DNA of 64,000 nucleotides from Caloramator mitchellensis (lineage in GTDB: Bacteria; Bacillota; Clostridia; Clostridiales; Caloramatoraceae), in contig NZ_LKHP01000005.1 of the NCBI RefSeq assembly GCF_001440545.1, forward strand, positions 1 to 64,000, given 5' to 3'. The notes under the pieces were generated by a model. The model was not told the DNA's origin. It saw nothing but the letters and a program-made list of their open reading frames with translations, and did no database searches. This document shows, in pieces, positions 47,099-56,705 of the stretch (its first letter is position 1; every line of letters begins with the position of its first letter). The translations under genes and the position numbers were made by a program.

Positions 47099-48619
47099 AT
47101 GCTAAGTAAAATTAATTCAATAACTTTAGTAGGAATAGAAGGATATGAAGTAGAGGTAGAAGTGGAGGTTCAAGGTGGGTTACCATATTTTGCAATGGTA
47201 GGGCTTCCAGATGTTGTTGTAAAAGAATCAAAGGAGAGAGTAAAAGCAGCGATAAAAAATTCTAACTTCTTGTTAGAGCCTGGTAGAATTATAGTTAATT
47301 TTGCACCAGCTGATTTAAAAAAGGAAGGAACTCACTTGGATTTAGCAGTTGCAGTTGGAATATTATGTTGTATTGGTGAAATAAATTATGTTAAAACGAG
47401 GGGATGTGTTTTTATTGGCGAGCTGTCGCTTAATGGGGAAGTAAGAGGGGTTAGAGGAATATTGCCCATGTTATTAGAGGCAAGAGGAAAGTTCAAAAGA
47501 GCTTTTATACCTTATGAAAATCAATTTGAAGTAAGTTTTATAGATGATATAGAAATATTTCCTATTTCAAACCTTAATGAAGTTGCGGATACAATAAACA
47601 ACGATTTGCCGCCACAGAGGACATACATTGATAATTTTAATAAGAATGACATTCAGGATTTAGACTTCAATGAAGTAAAGGGGCAAAAATATGTTAAAAG
47701 GGCAATTGAAGTTGCAGTAAGTGGAGGACACAATATATTGCTTATAGGACCTCCAGGCAGTGGCAAAAGCATGATTGCGCAGAGAGTTCCGACGATACTG
47801 CCAGAATTATCGCTTGAAGAATCTGTTGAAGTAACAAAAATATACAGCGTAGCCGGACTATTAAAGGATAAGGGTAGGTTAATAAATAATCCGCCTTTTA
47901 GAGGCCCACATCACAGCGTATCTGCAGCTTCATTTGTTGGTGGAGGCAGTAATCCTATGCCAGGAGAAGTTTCATTAGCTCATAATGGGGTTTTATTTTT
48001 AGACGAACTTCCTGAGTTTAGAAGGGATGTTTTAGAGGCATTGAGGCAGCCAATAGAGGACGGCAAGGTAACGATATCGAGGGTAAAAGGCAAGTATACA
48101 TATCCAGCAAGGTTTATGATTATAGCAAGCATGAATCCCTGCCCATGTGGATATTATGGCTATCCAATAAAAGAGTGTCACTGTAGTGAAAATCAAATAA
48201 GGGGCTATTTGAATAAAATTTCAGGACCATTGTTAGACAGACTGGATTTACATATCTCAGTTGAACCTGTTTCGTTTATAGAGTTAAACAGAGAAAAAGA
48301 TGAAGAGTCTTCACTAAAAATAAGAGAAAGAGTTACAAAAGCCAGAAAAATTCAACTTGAAAGGTTTAAAGATGAAGGGATTTTTTGTAATTCACAAATG
48401 AAGCCAAAGCATATTAAAAAATATTGCAAACTTGATGAAAAAGCTAGCAAATTATTAGAAATAGCCTTTAAAAACCTTGCTCTTACATCAAGAGGTTATT
48501 CTAAAATATTAAAAATTTCAAGGACCATTGCCGACATGGATTCGAGTGAAAAAATATGTGAAAAGCATATTGCTGAAGCTATACAATATAGAAATATGGA
48601 CAAAAGATTCTGGAGATAG
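47099..48619 (+). CDS. comM: YifB/ComM family Mg-chelatase-like AAA ATPase
   Basis: The 506-residue protein has an N-terminal Lon-protease-like fold (VGLPDVVVKESKERVKAAI), a central AAA domain with Walker A GPPGSGKS and Walker B LFLDELPE, and a zinc-like NPCPCGYYG block. ComM in Vibrio is a branch-migration helicase used in natural transformation; the Firmicute orthologue's role is less clear. It is followed by dprA, another DNA-uptake gene. Confidence 0.9.
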   Translation: MLSKINSITLVGIEGYEVEVEVEVQGGLPYFAMVGLPDVVVKESKERVKAAIKNSNFLLEPGRIIVNFAPADLKKEGTHLDLAVAVGILCCIGEINYVKTRGCVFIGELSLNGEVRGVRGILPMLLEARGKFKRAFIPYENQFEVSFIDDIEIFPISNLNEVADTINNDLPPQRTYIDNFNKNDIQDLDFNEVKGQKYVKRAIEVAVSGGHNILLIGPPGSGKSMIAQRVPTILPELSLEESVEVTKIYSVAGLLKDKGRLINNPPFRGPHHSVSAASFVGGGSNPMPGEVSLAHNGVLFLDELPEFRRDVLEALRQPIEDGKVTISRVKGKYTYPARFMIIASMNPCPCGYYGYPIKECHCSENQIRGYLNKISGPLLDRLDLHISVEPVSFIELNREKDEESSLKIRERVTKARKIQLERFKDEGIFCNSQMKPKHIKKYCKLDEKASKLLEIAFKNLALTSRGYSKILKISRTIADMDSSEKICEKHIAEAIQYRNMDKRFWR

Positions 48620-48628
48620 GGTGATAAA

Positions 48629-49693
48629 ATGAATGAGTTATTATATAAAATTTGGTTTTTTAATTTAAAGATTACGGATAGAGATAAGCTCGATTTGTTA
48701 AAATTAGGTTTGAAACCACATGAAATTTACAATCTTACTTTAATTGAAATGACAAACATGGGAATAAATTTAAATGTAGCTACACAAATTATTGAATCAA
48801 AAAAAGAAAAATTGATTAAAGATACTGCTTTATATTTAACTGAAAATGATATTAATTTAGTTTTATACGATGAAATTGGTTACCCGGAGAGGCTAAAAAA
48901 TATATACGACCCACCAATAGGATTGTTTATTAAGGGAGAAATTAATGAAAAACTTCCAAGTATTGCAATCGTTGGGTCAAGAAAGGCAAGCGATTATGGG
49001 CTTACTGTTGCATATAAATTTTCTTATGAGCTTAGCAAGGCGGGAATAGTGATTATTAGTGGTCTTGCTAAAGGGATTGATGCTGCAAGCCATTATGGGG
49101 CGGTTGATGCAGATGGATTAACGATAGCTGTTATGGGAAGCGGATTTAAGAATATTTATCCGAGAGAAAATATTAATCTATTAAGTAAAATAATCAAGAA
49201 AGGAGCTGTAGTTTCTGAATTTTTACCCGATGAAAAACCTTTAGCTCATAATTTCCCTAGAAGGAATAGAATTATCAGCGGGCTTTCTGATTACGTCTTG
49301 GTCGTAGAGGCTGGAGAAAGAAGCGGTTCATTAATAACTGCTAATATCGCACTTGAGCAAGGTAAGGATGTATTTGCAGTTCCAGGTAACATATTCAGCG
49401 TAAACAGCATTGGAACAAATAATTTAATAAAGGATGGGGCTAAACTAGTATCAACAATTGAAGATATATTGGAGGAATACGGAATAGTATTGCATAATAA
49501 TGCCTTAGCTGGATATAATGAATTAGAATTGTCGATATTAAATAAATTAAAAATAGGTGGAATGACGGTTGAAAATATTGTTGAGAGCTTAAGTTTTGCT
49601 TCTGATGAAGTGCTTGCTGCTATAAGTAAGCTTGAATGTATGGGCATACTTAAAAGGACTTTCGGAAATTTTATAATACTTAATAACATTTAG
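48629..49693 (+). CDS. dprA: DNA-processing protein DprA
   Basis: DprA binds incoming single-stranded DNA and loads RecA during transformation. The 354-residue protein has a Rossmann-like core with IVGSRKASDYG, SGLAKGIDAASH and NFPRRNRIISGLS, preceded by a SAM-like helical domain and followed by a winged-helix C-terminus. It lies between the comM-like gene and topA, the usual Firmicute place. Confidence 0.95.
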   Translation: MNELLYKIWFFNLKITDRDKLDLLKLGLKPHEIYNLTLIEMTNMGINLNVATQIIESKKEKLIKDTALYLTENDINLVLYDEIGYPERLKNIYDPPIGLFIKGEINEKLPSIAIVGSRKASDYGLTVAYKFSYELSKAGIVIISGLAKGIDAASHYGAVDADGLTIAVMGSGFKNIYPRENINLLSKIIKKGAVVSEFLPDEKPLAHNFPRRNRIISGLSDYVLVVEAGERSGSLITANIALEQGKDVFAVPGNIFSVNSIGTNNLIKDGAKLVSTIEDILEEYGIVLHNNALAGYNELELSILNKLKIGGMTVENIVESLSFASDEVLAAISKLECMGILKRTFGNFIILNNI

Positions 49694-49747
49694 AATAAAT
49701 TTTATGACAATATGTATAAATTAATTGTAGAAAAATAATCAGATTTT

Positions 49748-49756
49748 TGTTATAAT
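49748..49756 (+). promoter_or_regulatory. Extended -10 promoter of topA
   Basis: TATAAT at 49751-49756 is preceded by TGT, giving an extended -10; the -35 region is poor. An 8-bp inverted repeat TTGTAGAA/TTCTACAA (49725-49732 and 49756-49763) brackets the -10 region. Confidence 0.55.
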
Positions 49757-49796
49757 TCTACAAGTCGCCTATAAGTTTATTTTTGGAGGTGAAAAA

Positions 49797-51857
49797 ATGG
49801 CGCAATCGTTGGTTATAGTTGAATCACCTGCCAAGGCAAAAACAATAAGCAAGTTTTTGGGCAAAAATTATAAAGTTAAAGCTTCGATGGGGCATGTAAG
49901 GGACCTACCTAAAAGTCAGCTCGGCGTAGAGATAGATAATGATTATAAGCCTAAATATATAACTATTAGGGGTAAGGGTGATTTGATTAATGAACTTAAG
50001 AAGGAAGCCAAAAAGTCAAATAAAGTATACATTGCAACTGACCCCGATAGAGAGGGAGAAGCTATTTCATGGCATATTGCTAATATACTTGGGATTAATT
50101 TGAGCGATAAATGTAGAATAGAATTTCATGAAATTACCAAAAATGCAGTTACAAACGCTATAAAAAATCCAAGAACGATTAATAAAAACCTTGTTGATGC
50201 TCAACAGGCAAGAAGAGTCCTAGATAGATTAGTGGGTTATGAAATAAGTCCTGTTCTATGGAGAAAAATAAAGTGGGGATTAAGCGCTGGAAGAGTTCAA
50301 TCTGTTGCTGTCAGGTTGATTTGTGATAGAGAAAATGAGATAAAAAGTTTTGTTCCAGAAGAATATTGGAGCATCACAGCTTACTTAAAAAACAATAATA
50401 AAGAAATAGAAGCCAAGCTCATTTCAAAAGGAAAAGAAAAAATAAAGATAAATAGTGAACATTTGGCAAAGGAAATTGTAAAAACGCTGAAGAATAAAAA
50501 ATTTACTGTTGAGGATGTAAAAAAACAAGAAAAAAAGAAAAATCCCCCTCCACCCTTCATAACTAGTTCACTTCAACAGGAAGCCTATAGAAAATTGAAT
50601 TTTAGCACCAAAAAGACAATGTCGATAGCCCAACAGTTGTATGAGGGGATTGATCTAAAAAAAGAAGGGACAGTTGGTTTAATTACGTATATGAGAACTG
50701 ATTCGGTAAGAATTTCCGATGAAGCTAAAAAAATGGCAAGAGATTTTATAGCAAAAACTTATGGAAAAAGTTACTTACCAAATTACGAAAGACAGTTTAA
50801 GACTAAAGGTGCTGCACAGGATGCACATGAGGCTATAAGGCCTACATATGTCGAAAAAACCCCGGAATCTATAAAGGATTCACTTACTAATGACCAATTT
50901 AAACTTTATAAGTTGATATGGGATAGATTCATTGCAAGTCAAATGGCTGATGCAATTTATGATACAGTTACAATTGATTTTAGTGCAGAAGATTTTATTT
51001 TTAGAGCAAATGGAAGTATTCTTAAGTTTTCTGGATTTTTAGCTGTATATAAAACAGGCGAAGAAGAAGAAGATAAACTGTTGCCTGAGGTAGAGAAAGG
51101 CGAAATTTTTGATGCAAAAAAGATAGATCCAAAACAACATTTTACTCAGCCTCCTTCAAGATTTACTGAAGCTACACTTGTTAAAGCTTTGGAAGAATAC
51201 GGTATAGGAAGACCTTCAACATATGCTCCTATTATTACTACAATATTAGATAGAGGTTATGTAGAGAGAGAAAAGAAAAACTTAAAACCTACAGAACTTG
51301 GGGAGATAGTAACCGAGCTAATGAAGGAATATTTTTCTAATATAGTAGACGTTGATTTTACAGCAGAAATGGAAAGTAAGCTGGATAAAATCGAGGAGGG
51401 CGACGAAAATTGGGTAAAGGTCATTGACGAATTTTATAGACCTCTAAAGGAAAAAATAGCAGTTGCTGAAGAAAAAATTGGAAAGATAACTATAGAAGAG
51501 CCAGTAGAGGAAACAGATATAATATGCGAAAAATGCGGAAGAAATATGGTTATTAAAAAGGGCAGGTTTGGTAAATTTCTCGCGTGCCCAGGATATCCCG
51601 AATGTAAAAACACAAAGCCATTGGTAGATGAATTGGATGTTCCATGCCCAATATGTGGCGGCAAAATAGTAGTAAGAAAGGGTAAGAGTGGTAAGACATT
51701 TTATGGCTGCGGCAATTATCCAGAATGCAATTTTGCAAGTTGGGATAAGCCAACAAACAAGAAATGCCCAAAGTGCGGGAAGATGCTTTTTGAAAAAAGC
51801 ATAAAGGGAAAAACGAATCTTGTATGTCACGACAAAAATTGTGGATACAAAGAGTAA
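49797..51857 (+). CDS. topA: DNA topoisomerase I
   Basis: TopA relaxes negative supercoils. The 686-residue protein has an N-terminal Toprim domain (IVESPAKAKTISKFLG, DPDREGEAISWH), catalytic Tyr298 in YMRTDSVRI, and three C-terminal zinc fingers: CEKCG...CPGYPECKN, CPICGG...CGNYPEC and CPKCG...CHDKNC. The start follows TTGGAGGTG. trmFO and xerC, which follow topA in B. subtilis, are absent here. Confidence 0.97.
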   Translation: MAQSLVIVESPAKAKTISKFLGKNYKVKASMGHVRDLPKSQLGVEIDNDYKPKYITIRGKGDLINELKKEAKKSNKVYIATDPDREGEAISWHIANILGINLSDKCRIEFHEITKNAVTNAIKNPRTINKNLVDAQQARRVLDRLVGYEISPVLWRKIKWGLSAGRVQSVAVRLICDRENEIKSFVPEEYWSITAYLKNNNKEIEAKLISKGKEKIKINSEHLAKEIVKTLKNKKFTVEDVKKQEKKKNPPPPFITSSLQQEAYRKLNFSTKKTMSIAQQLYEGIDLKKEGTVGLITYMRTDSVRISDEAKKMARDFIAKTYGKSYLPNYERQFKTKGAAQDAHEAIRPTYVEKTPESIKDSLTNDQFKLYKLIWDRFIASQMADAIYDTVTIDFSAEDFIFRANGSILKFSGFLAVYKTGEEEEDKLLPEVEKGEIFDAKKIDPKQHFTQPPSRFTEATLVKALEEYGIGRPSTYAPIITTILDRGYVEREKKNLKPTELGEIVTELMKEYFSNIVDVDFTAEMESKLDKIEEGDENWVKVIDEFYRPLKEKIAVAEEKIGKITIEEPVEETDIICEKCGRNMVIKKGRFGKFLACPGYPECKNTKPLVDELDVPCPICGGKIVVRKGKSGKTFYGCGNYPECNFASWDKPTNKKCPKCGKMLFEKSIKGKTNLVCHDKNCGYKE

Positions 51858-51868
51858 TGCATGAATAC

Positions 51869-51897
51869 TTGATAAAAATGAATTTTTATGATATATT
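51869..51897 (+). promoter_or_regulatory. Sigma-A promoter of hslVU-codY
   Basis: TTGATA (51869-51874), a 17-bp spacer and TATATT (51892-51897) start 12 bases after topA. The -10 touches a 13-bp perfect hairpin at 51897-51926, which would lie at the very 5' end of the transcript. Confidence 0.6.
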
Positions 51898-51926
51898 AGT
51901 CTTAATTGTTGAAACAATTAAGACTA
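51897..51926 (+). promoter_or_regulatory. Perfect hairpin at the start of the hslVU-codY leader
   Basis: A 13-bp uninterrupted stem (51897-51909 with 51914-51926, core AGTCTTAATTG) closes a TGAA loop. No T-tract follows directly, and the next 75 bases are almost all A/T. It could be a topA terminator, an operator at the transcription start, or an mRNA-stabilising 5' hairpin. Confidence 0.65.
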
Positions 51927-52011
51927 TTCAAAATTTTTTAACAAATTATTTTTTAAAAATTTATAATTTTTTAACAAAAAGTTAATAAAAAAAGTTGAGG
52001 AAGGTGCTAAA

Positions 52012-52542
52012 ATGTTTAAGGCAACTACTATTGTTGCAGTAAAAATAAATGATTTTGTTGCAATCGCAGGTGATGGGCAGGTAACATTTGGAGAAAATAC
52101 TATTATAAAGAGCACAGCAAAAAAGATTAAGAAGATTTATAATGATAGCGTCCTAATTGGATTTGCGGGCTCAGTTGCAGATGCATTTGCTTTGTCCGAA
52201 AGATTTGAAGAAAAGCTTGAACAGCATAATGGGAATATAAGAAAGGCAGCAGTAGATTTAGCTGGATATTGGAGAAGTGATAAAGTGCTTAGAAAATTAG
52301 AAGCACTAATGATTGCAGCCAATAAAGATACACTTTTAATAATTTCGGGCAATGGAGAAGTAATTGAACCTGATGATGGTATTGCAGCAATTGGCTCAGG
52401 AGGCATGTATGCATTAGCAGCTGCAAGAGCATTAAAAAGAAAATCTACTCTAAATCCAGAGGATATTGCTAAAGAAGCTCTATTAATAGCTTCAGAAATA
52501 TGTGTATATACTAATAGTAATATTTCTGTAGAAAAGCTCTAA
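52012..52542 (+). CDS. hslV: ATP-dependent protease peptidase subunit HslV (ClpQ)
   Basis: HslV is the proteolytic ring of the HslVU complex. The 176-residue protein has TTIVAVK and [10 protein letters not shown] motifs. The catalytic threonine is T5, behind a Met-Phe-Lys-Ala leader that would have to be removed. An AGGAAGGTG site fixes the start, with no alternative nearby. hslU follows after 23 bases. Confidence 0.95.
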   Translation: MFKATTIVAVKINDFVAIAGDGQVTFGENTIIKSTAKKIKKIYNDSVLIGFAGSVADAFALSERFEEKLEQHNGNIRKAAVDLAGYWRSDKVLRKLEALMIAANKDTLLIISGNGEVIEPDDGIAAIGSGGMYALAAARALKRKSTLNPEDIAKEALLIASEICVYTNSNISVEKL

Positions 52543-52565
52543 TTATCCCTAAAGGGGGAGTATAA

Positions 52566-53954
52566 ATGAACAATATGACGCCAAAAGAAATCGTCAAAGA
52601 GTTAGACAAATTTATCGTTGGACAAGATGATGCAAAAAAGAAGGTAGCGATAGCTCTAAGAAATAGATATAGAAGAAGGCAGCTTGTAGGTGAATTAAAG
52701 GAAGATGTGATACCTAAAAACATATTAATGATAGGTCCAACTGGCGTTGGAAAAACAGAAATTGCACGCAGGCTTGCTAAGCTTGTGAAAGCTCCTTTTG
52801 TAAAAGTTGAAGCAACAAAATTTACTGAAGTAGGATATGTGGGAAGAGATGTAGACTCGATTATAAGAGATTTAGTTGAGGAATCGATTAGACTAATTAA
52901 AGAAGAAAAAATGAATGAAGTTAGAGAAAAGGCAAGAATTATCGCAAAAGATAAGATTATTGAAGTTCTATCTCCAAATCCAAAAAAGAAAAATCAAAAT
53001 AAAAATCCATTTGAATTCTTATTTGGAGTTCAAACTGAAAGACAGAATGAAGATGAAAATATCAACGAAGATGATTTGGAACTTAAAAGACAACAGATAA
53101 GAAAACAGCTTGAAGATGGGTTGTTAGATGAAATGATGGTTGAAATTGAGGTAGAAGATGCTTCTTTAATGCCAATCGAAGCAATAGCAGGGACCTCCAT
53201 AGAAGATATTAATATGAATTTAAGCGAATTATTTGGAGGCATATTCCCCAAAAAGAAAAAAAGCAAAAAGGTAACAATTAAGGATGCTATTAAAATTTTT
53301 GAACAGGAAGAAGCTGCAAAATTAATAGATATGGATTTGGTTTATACCGAAGCTAAGAAAAGAGCTGAGGAAGATGGAATAGTATTTATTGACGAAATTG
53401 ATAAAATCGCTGGAAAAAATAAAGGACATGGCCCAGATGTTTCAAGAGAAGGTGTTCAAAGAGATATACTACCAATTGTTGAAGGCAGCACAGTTAATAC
53501 AAAATATGGCCCAGTAAAAACTGATCATATTCTTTTTATTGCAGCTGGAGCATTCCATGTTTCAAAGGTATCTGATTTAATACCTGAGTTGCAAGGAAGA
53601 TTTCCTGTAAAGGTGGAACTAAAAGCTTTAACAAAAGAAGATTTTAAGGAGATTTTATCAAAACCTAAAAACGCGTTAATAAAACAATATGTTGAACTGT
53701 TAAAAACTGATGGAGTTTGTATTGAATTTACTGACGATGGAATAGATGAAATTGCAGAAGTTGCATATATATTGAATTTGCAAAACGAAAACATAGGAGC
53801 AAGAAGACTTCATACAGTTCTTGAGGAAGTTTTGATGGATGTATCATTTGAGGCACCAGAAGGCCCCAAAAATGTAACAATAGATAAAAACTATGTTAAA
53901 GACAAGCTAAAAACAGTATATAAGCATGTCGATACATCAAAATACATTATTTAG
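52566..53954 (+). CDS. hslU: ATP-dependent protease ATPase subunit HslU (ClpY)
   Basis: HslU unfolds substrates for HslV. The 462-residue AAA+ protein has Walker A GPTGVGKT at 57-64, a family-specific [19 protein letters not shown] pore segment, a long intermediate domain, and Walker [13 protein letters not shown], with a C-terminal tail that activates HslV. The start follows AAAGGGGGAG. codY starts 13 bases after its stop. Confidence 0.96.
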   Translation: MNNMTPKEIVKELDKFIVGQDDAKKKVAIALRNRYRRRQLVGELKEDVIPKNILMIGPTGVGKTEIARRLAKLVKAPFVKVEATKFTEVGYVGRDVDSIIRDLVEESIRLIKEEKMNEVREKARIIAKDKIIEVLSPNPKKKNQNKNPFEFLFGVQTERQNEDENINEDDLELKRQQIRKQLEDGLLDEMMVEIEVEDASLMPIEAIAGTSIEDINMNLSELFGGIFPKKKKSKKVTIKDAIKIFEQEEAAKLIDMDLVYTEAKKRAEEDGIVFIDEIDKIAGKNKGHGPDVSREGVQRDILPIVEGSTVNTKYGPVKTDHILFIAAGAFHVSKVSDLIPELQGRFPVKVELKALTKEDFKEILSKPKNALIKQYVELLKTDGVCIEFTDDGIDEIAEVAYILNLQNENIGARRLHTVLEEVLMDVSFEAPEGPKNVTIDKNYVKDKLKTVYKHVDTSKYII

Positions 53955-53967
53955 AAAGGATGGTATA

Positions 53968-54756
53968 ATGAATATGGCAACATTATTAGAAAAGACTAGA
54001 GTTTTAAACAAGATATTGCAAAAATCAGCAACCGAACCGGTTGTATTTTCAGACATTTGCAAATTATTAAGTGAAGTAATGAATTGTAATGTTTACATCG
54101 TTAGTAGAAAGGGTAAAGTTTTAGGACATAGTATTGTGGATTCATTTGAATGCGATATACTCAAGGAAATTGTTATTAGTGAACAAAAATTCCCAGAAGA
54201 TTATAATAGTCAAATTTTAACTATCAACGAAACAAAATCGAATTTAAAAAATGAAGGTTTATGTGTATTTGACAGAAATGAAGAATGTGTCCATGTAAAC
54301 AAGTTTACAACTATAGTTCCAATCATAGGGAACAGAGAGAGATTGGGAACGCTGTTGATTGCAAGGTATGGCTCAGAATTTACTGATGAAGATTTAGTTC
54401 TAGCTGAATATAGCGCTGCAATTGTTGGTATGGAAATTATTAGATCGAAACAGGATGAAATAGAAGAAGAAGCTAGAAAGAAAGCAGTTGTTCAACTTGC
54501 AATCGGAACTTTATCATATTCAGAGCTAGAAGCTGTTGAACACATTTTCAATGAACTGGAAGGAAATGAAGGATTGCTAGTTGCAAGCAAAATTGCTGAC
54601 AAGGTTGGAATTACTCGTTCAGTAATTGTTAATGCTTTAAGGAAATTTGAAAGCGCTGGTGTTATTGAGTCAAGATCTCTTGGAATGAAGGGAACCCATA
54701 TTAAAATATTAAACGATAAGCTTCTTGATGAATTAAAAAAATTAAGAAACAGTTAA
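53968..54756 (+). CDS. codY: Global transcriptional repressor CodY
   Basis: CodY senses branched-chain amino acids and GTP and represses stationary-phase genes. The 262-residue protein has an N-terminal GAF domain and a C-terminal winged helix-turn-helix with [19 protein letters not shown] and [19 protein letters not shown]. The ATG at 53968 follows AAAGGATGG; the frame is open upstream into hslU. I saw no CodY-box in the operon's leader. The hslVU-codY order matches B. subtilis. Confidence 0.97.
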   Translation: MNMATLLEKTRVLNKILQKSATEPVVFSDICKLLSEVMNCNVYIVSRKGKVLGHSIVDSFECDILKEIVISEQKFPEDYNSQILTINETKSNLKNEGLCVFDRNEECVHVNKFTTIVPIIGNRERLGTLLIARYGSEFTDEDLVLAEYSAAIVGMEIIRSKQDEIEEEARKKAVVQLAIGTLSYSELEAVEHIFNELEGNEGLLVASKIADKVGITRSVIVNALRKFESAGVIESRSLGMKGTHIKILNDKLLDELKKLRNS

Positions 54757-54784
54757 AAAATCCCTTGTTAACAAGGGATTTTTT
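54755..54784 (+). terminator. Terminator after codY
   Basis: A 13-bp perfect stem (AAAAAATCCCTTG with its complement) around TTAA ends in a T-run. The symmetry would also allow termination on the minus strand. Confidence 0.92.
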
Positions 54785-54794
54785 AATATTATTG

Positions 54795-54823
54795 TTGTAA
54801 ATTGAAAAATAATGTGATATACT
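54795..54823 (+). promoter_or_regulatory. Sigma-A promoter of rpsB-tsf
   Basis: TTGTAA (54795-54800), a 17-bp spacer and TATACT (54818-54823) lie just after the codY terminator. They predict a leader of about 100 bases. Confidence 0.7.
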
Positions 54824-54845
54824 ACTTAAGGTAATAAATTACACA

Positions 54846-54901
54846 CGCCATCCGATTTTTAAAAGGGTGCCGTAAGGCCTTTTAAAAAAATGAGAATGGC
54901 G
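54846..54901 (+). promoter_or_regulatory. Structured rpsB leader, possible ribosomal-protein autoregulation
   Basis: CGCCAT (54846-54851) pairs with ATGGCG (54896-54901). Inside, TAAAAG (54860-54865) pairs with CTTTTA (54879-54884), and GCC (54869-54871) with GGC (54876-54878) closes a GTAA tetraloop. The outer stem ends about 16 bases before the ribosome site. It resembles the autoregulatory leaders of other ribosomal operons; no family match was tested. Confidence 0.55.
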
Positions 54902-54928
54902 GAGGAATAACCAAATGGAGGTGCTTTT

Positions 54929-55627
54929 ATGTCAGTTATATCAATGAAACAATTATTAGAAGCAGGTGTTCATTTTGGACATCAAACAAGAAGATGGAAC
55001 CCTAAAATGGCTCCATACATCTTTACAGAAAGAAATGGTATTTACATTATCGATCTTCAAAAAACTGTAAAGAAAATTGAAGAAGCTTATGAATTCGTTA
55101 AGGCTGCTGCAGCTGAAGGCAAGGAAGTTCTTTTCGTAGGAACAAAAAAGCAGGCTCAAGATTCAGTTAAAGAAGAGGCTATAAGAAGCGGCATGCACTT
55201 TGTTAACGAAAGATGGTTGGGCGGAATGCTTACAAACTTCAAGACTATCAGAACAAGAATAGAAAGACTTGAAGAACTTGAAAGAATGGAACAGGATGGA
55301 ACATTTGAACTTCTCCCAAAGAAGGAAGTTATTAAATTAAGACATGAAAAGGAAAAACTTGAGAAGAACCTTGGTGGTATAAAGAACATGAAAAAGGTTC
55401 CAGAAGTTTTATTTATTGTTGACCCAAGAAAAGAAAAGAATGCTGTAGCTGAAGCAAGAATTTTAGGTATACCAGTTGTAGGAATTGTAGATACTAATTG
55501 TGACCCAGATGATGTTGATTATGTAATTCCAGGAAATGATGATGCAATAAGAGCAGTAAAACTTATTGCTGCAAAGATAGCCGATGCAATCATCGAAGGA
55601 AGACAAGGGGAACAAATGGCTGAATAA
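54929..55627 (+). CDS. rpsB: 30S ribosomal protein S2
   Basis: The 232-residue S2 starts [20 protein letters not shown] and contains [10 protein letters not shown] and [21 protein letters not shown] site precedes the ATG. tsf follows after a 66-base gap with a hairpin. Confidence 0.97.
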   Translation: MSVISMKQLLEAGVHFGHQTRRWNPKMAPYIFTERNGIYIIDLQKTVKKIEEAYEFVKAAAAEGKEVLFVGTKKQAQDSVKEEAIRSGMHFVNERWLGGMLTNFKTIRTRIERLEELERMEQDGTFELLPKKEVIKLRHEKEKLEKNLGGIKNMKKVPEVLFIVDPRKEKNAVAEARILGIPVVGIVDTNCDPDDVDYVIPGNDDAIRAVKLIAAKIADAIIEGRQGEQMAE

Positions 55628-55629
55628 TT

Positions 55630-55653
55630 AAGGTAAGGGGTTTCCCTTACCTT
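55630..55653 (+). terminator. Attenuator-like hairpin between rpsB and tsf
   Basis: AAGGTAAGGG and CCCTTACCTT form a perfect 10-bp stem around a GTTT loop. The 3' side reads TAACATAG, so there is no T-tract. It is more likely a partial attenuator, an mRNA-processing site or a stability element than a full terminator. Confidence 0.5.
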
Positions 55654-55693
55654 TAACATAGTATCAGCAAAATATACATAAGGAGGAGTAGTT

Positions 55694-56611
55694 ATGCAAA
55701 TTACTGCTAAGATGGTCAGTGAATTAAGAGAGAGAACTGGCGCAGGTATGATGGATTGTAAGAAGGCTTTAACAGAAGCTGGCGGAGATATGGATAAAGC
55801 TATAGAAATTTTGAGAGAAAAGGGATTAGCTGCTGCTGCAAAGAAAGCTGGTAGAATTGCTGCAGAAGGATTGGTTGAAACATACATATCAGAAGATGGA
55901 AAAAGAGGAGCAGTTGTTGAATTAAACTGCGAGACAGACTTCGTTGCTAAAAATGCTGATTTTGCAGAACTTGCTAAGAACATAGCTAAGCAAGTTGCTG
56001 CATCAAATGCTGCTACAGTTGAAGAGATACTTGAAGAAAAGTTTATTGCAGATGCTAACTTAAGCGTAAAAGAAGCTATAACAGCTTTAATAGCTAAGCT
56101 TGGTGAAAATATGACTCTCAGAAGATTTGAGAGATTCACAACTGAAAACGGTGTAATTTCAGATTATATTCACGGTGGCGGAAGAATTGCAGTTATGGTT
56201 CAACTTAATGGCGGGAACGAAGCTGTTTCAAAGGAAGTTGCTAAGGAATTAGCGCTACAAATAGCTGCAGCAAATCCACTTTACTTAACAAGAGAAGAAG
56301 TTCCTCAGGATGTAATTGAAAAGGAAAAGGAAATTTACAAACAACAGGCCCTTAATGAAGGCAAACCTGAAAAAGTAGTTGAGAAGATGGTTGAAGGAAG
56401 AATTCAAAAATACTTCAAAGAAGTATGCTTGGTTGAACAATTATGGATAAGAGACCAGGATTTAACTATAAAGAAATTGCTTGAAAACAAATCAAAAGAA
56501 GCTGGAAATGATATCAGCATTGTTAAATTTGCAAGATTTGAAAAGGGCGAAGGAATTGAAAAGAAGGAAGATAATTTCGTTGAAGAAGTTATGAAGCAAG
56601 CAAAAATGTAA
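55694..56611 (+). CDS. tsf: Elongation factor Ts
   Basis: EF-Ts recycles EF-Tu from GDP to GTP. The 305-residue protein has the N-terminal UBA-like domain with [17 protein letters not shown] and the core motif [15 protein letters not shown]. The start follows AGGAGGAG. A strong terminator begins at its stop codon. Confidence 0.97.
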   Translation: MQITAKMVSELRERTGAGMMDCKKALTEAGGDMDKAIEILREKGLAAAAKKAGRIAAEGLVETYISEDGKRGAVVELNCETDFVAKNADFAELAKNIAKQVAASNAATVEEILEEKFIADANLSVKEAITALIAKLGENMTLRRFERFTTENGVISDYIHGGGRIAVMVQLNGGNEAVSKEVAKELALQIAAANPLYLTREEVPQDVIEKEKEIYKQQALNEGKPEKVVEKMVEGRIQKYFKEVCLVEQLWIRDQDLTIKKLLENKSKEAGNDISIVKFARFEKGEGIEKKEDNFVEEVMKQAKM

Positions 56612-56633
56612 AGAGAACACTGCTGTGTTCTCT
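56612..56633 (+). terminator. Terminator after tsf
   Basis: AGAGAACAC and GTGTTCTCT form a 9-bp perfect stem around a TGCT loop, followed by a T-run. Confidence 0.92.
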
Positions 56634-56705
56634 TTTTTTGAAACAAAGCAAATTAAAGAAGGAATTTATTAATTTTTGTAGAAATATTATTTGGAGGTAA
56701 ATTTT

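Noticed and set aside
51858-52011. CodY-box upstream of hslVU-codY
   Set aside because: The AT-rich leader has TTTT/AAAA runs, but nothing close to the AATTTTCWGAAAATT pattern at a meaningful level.
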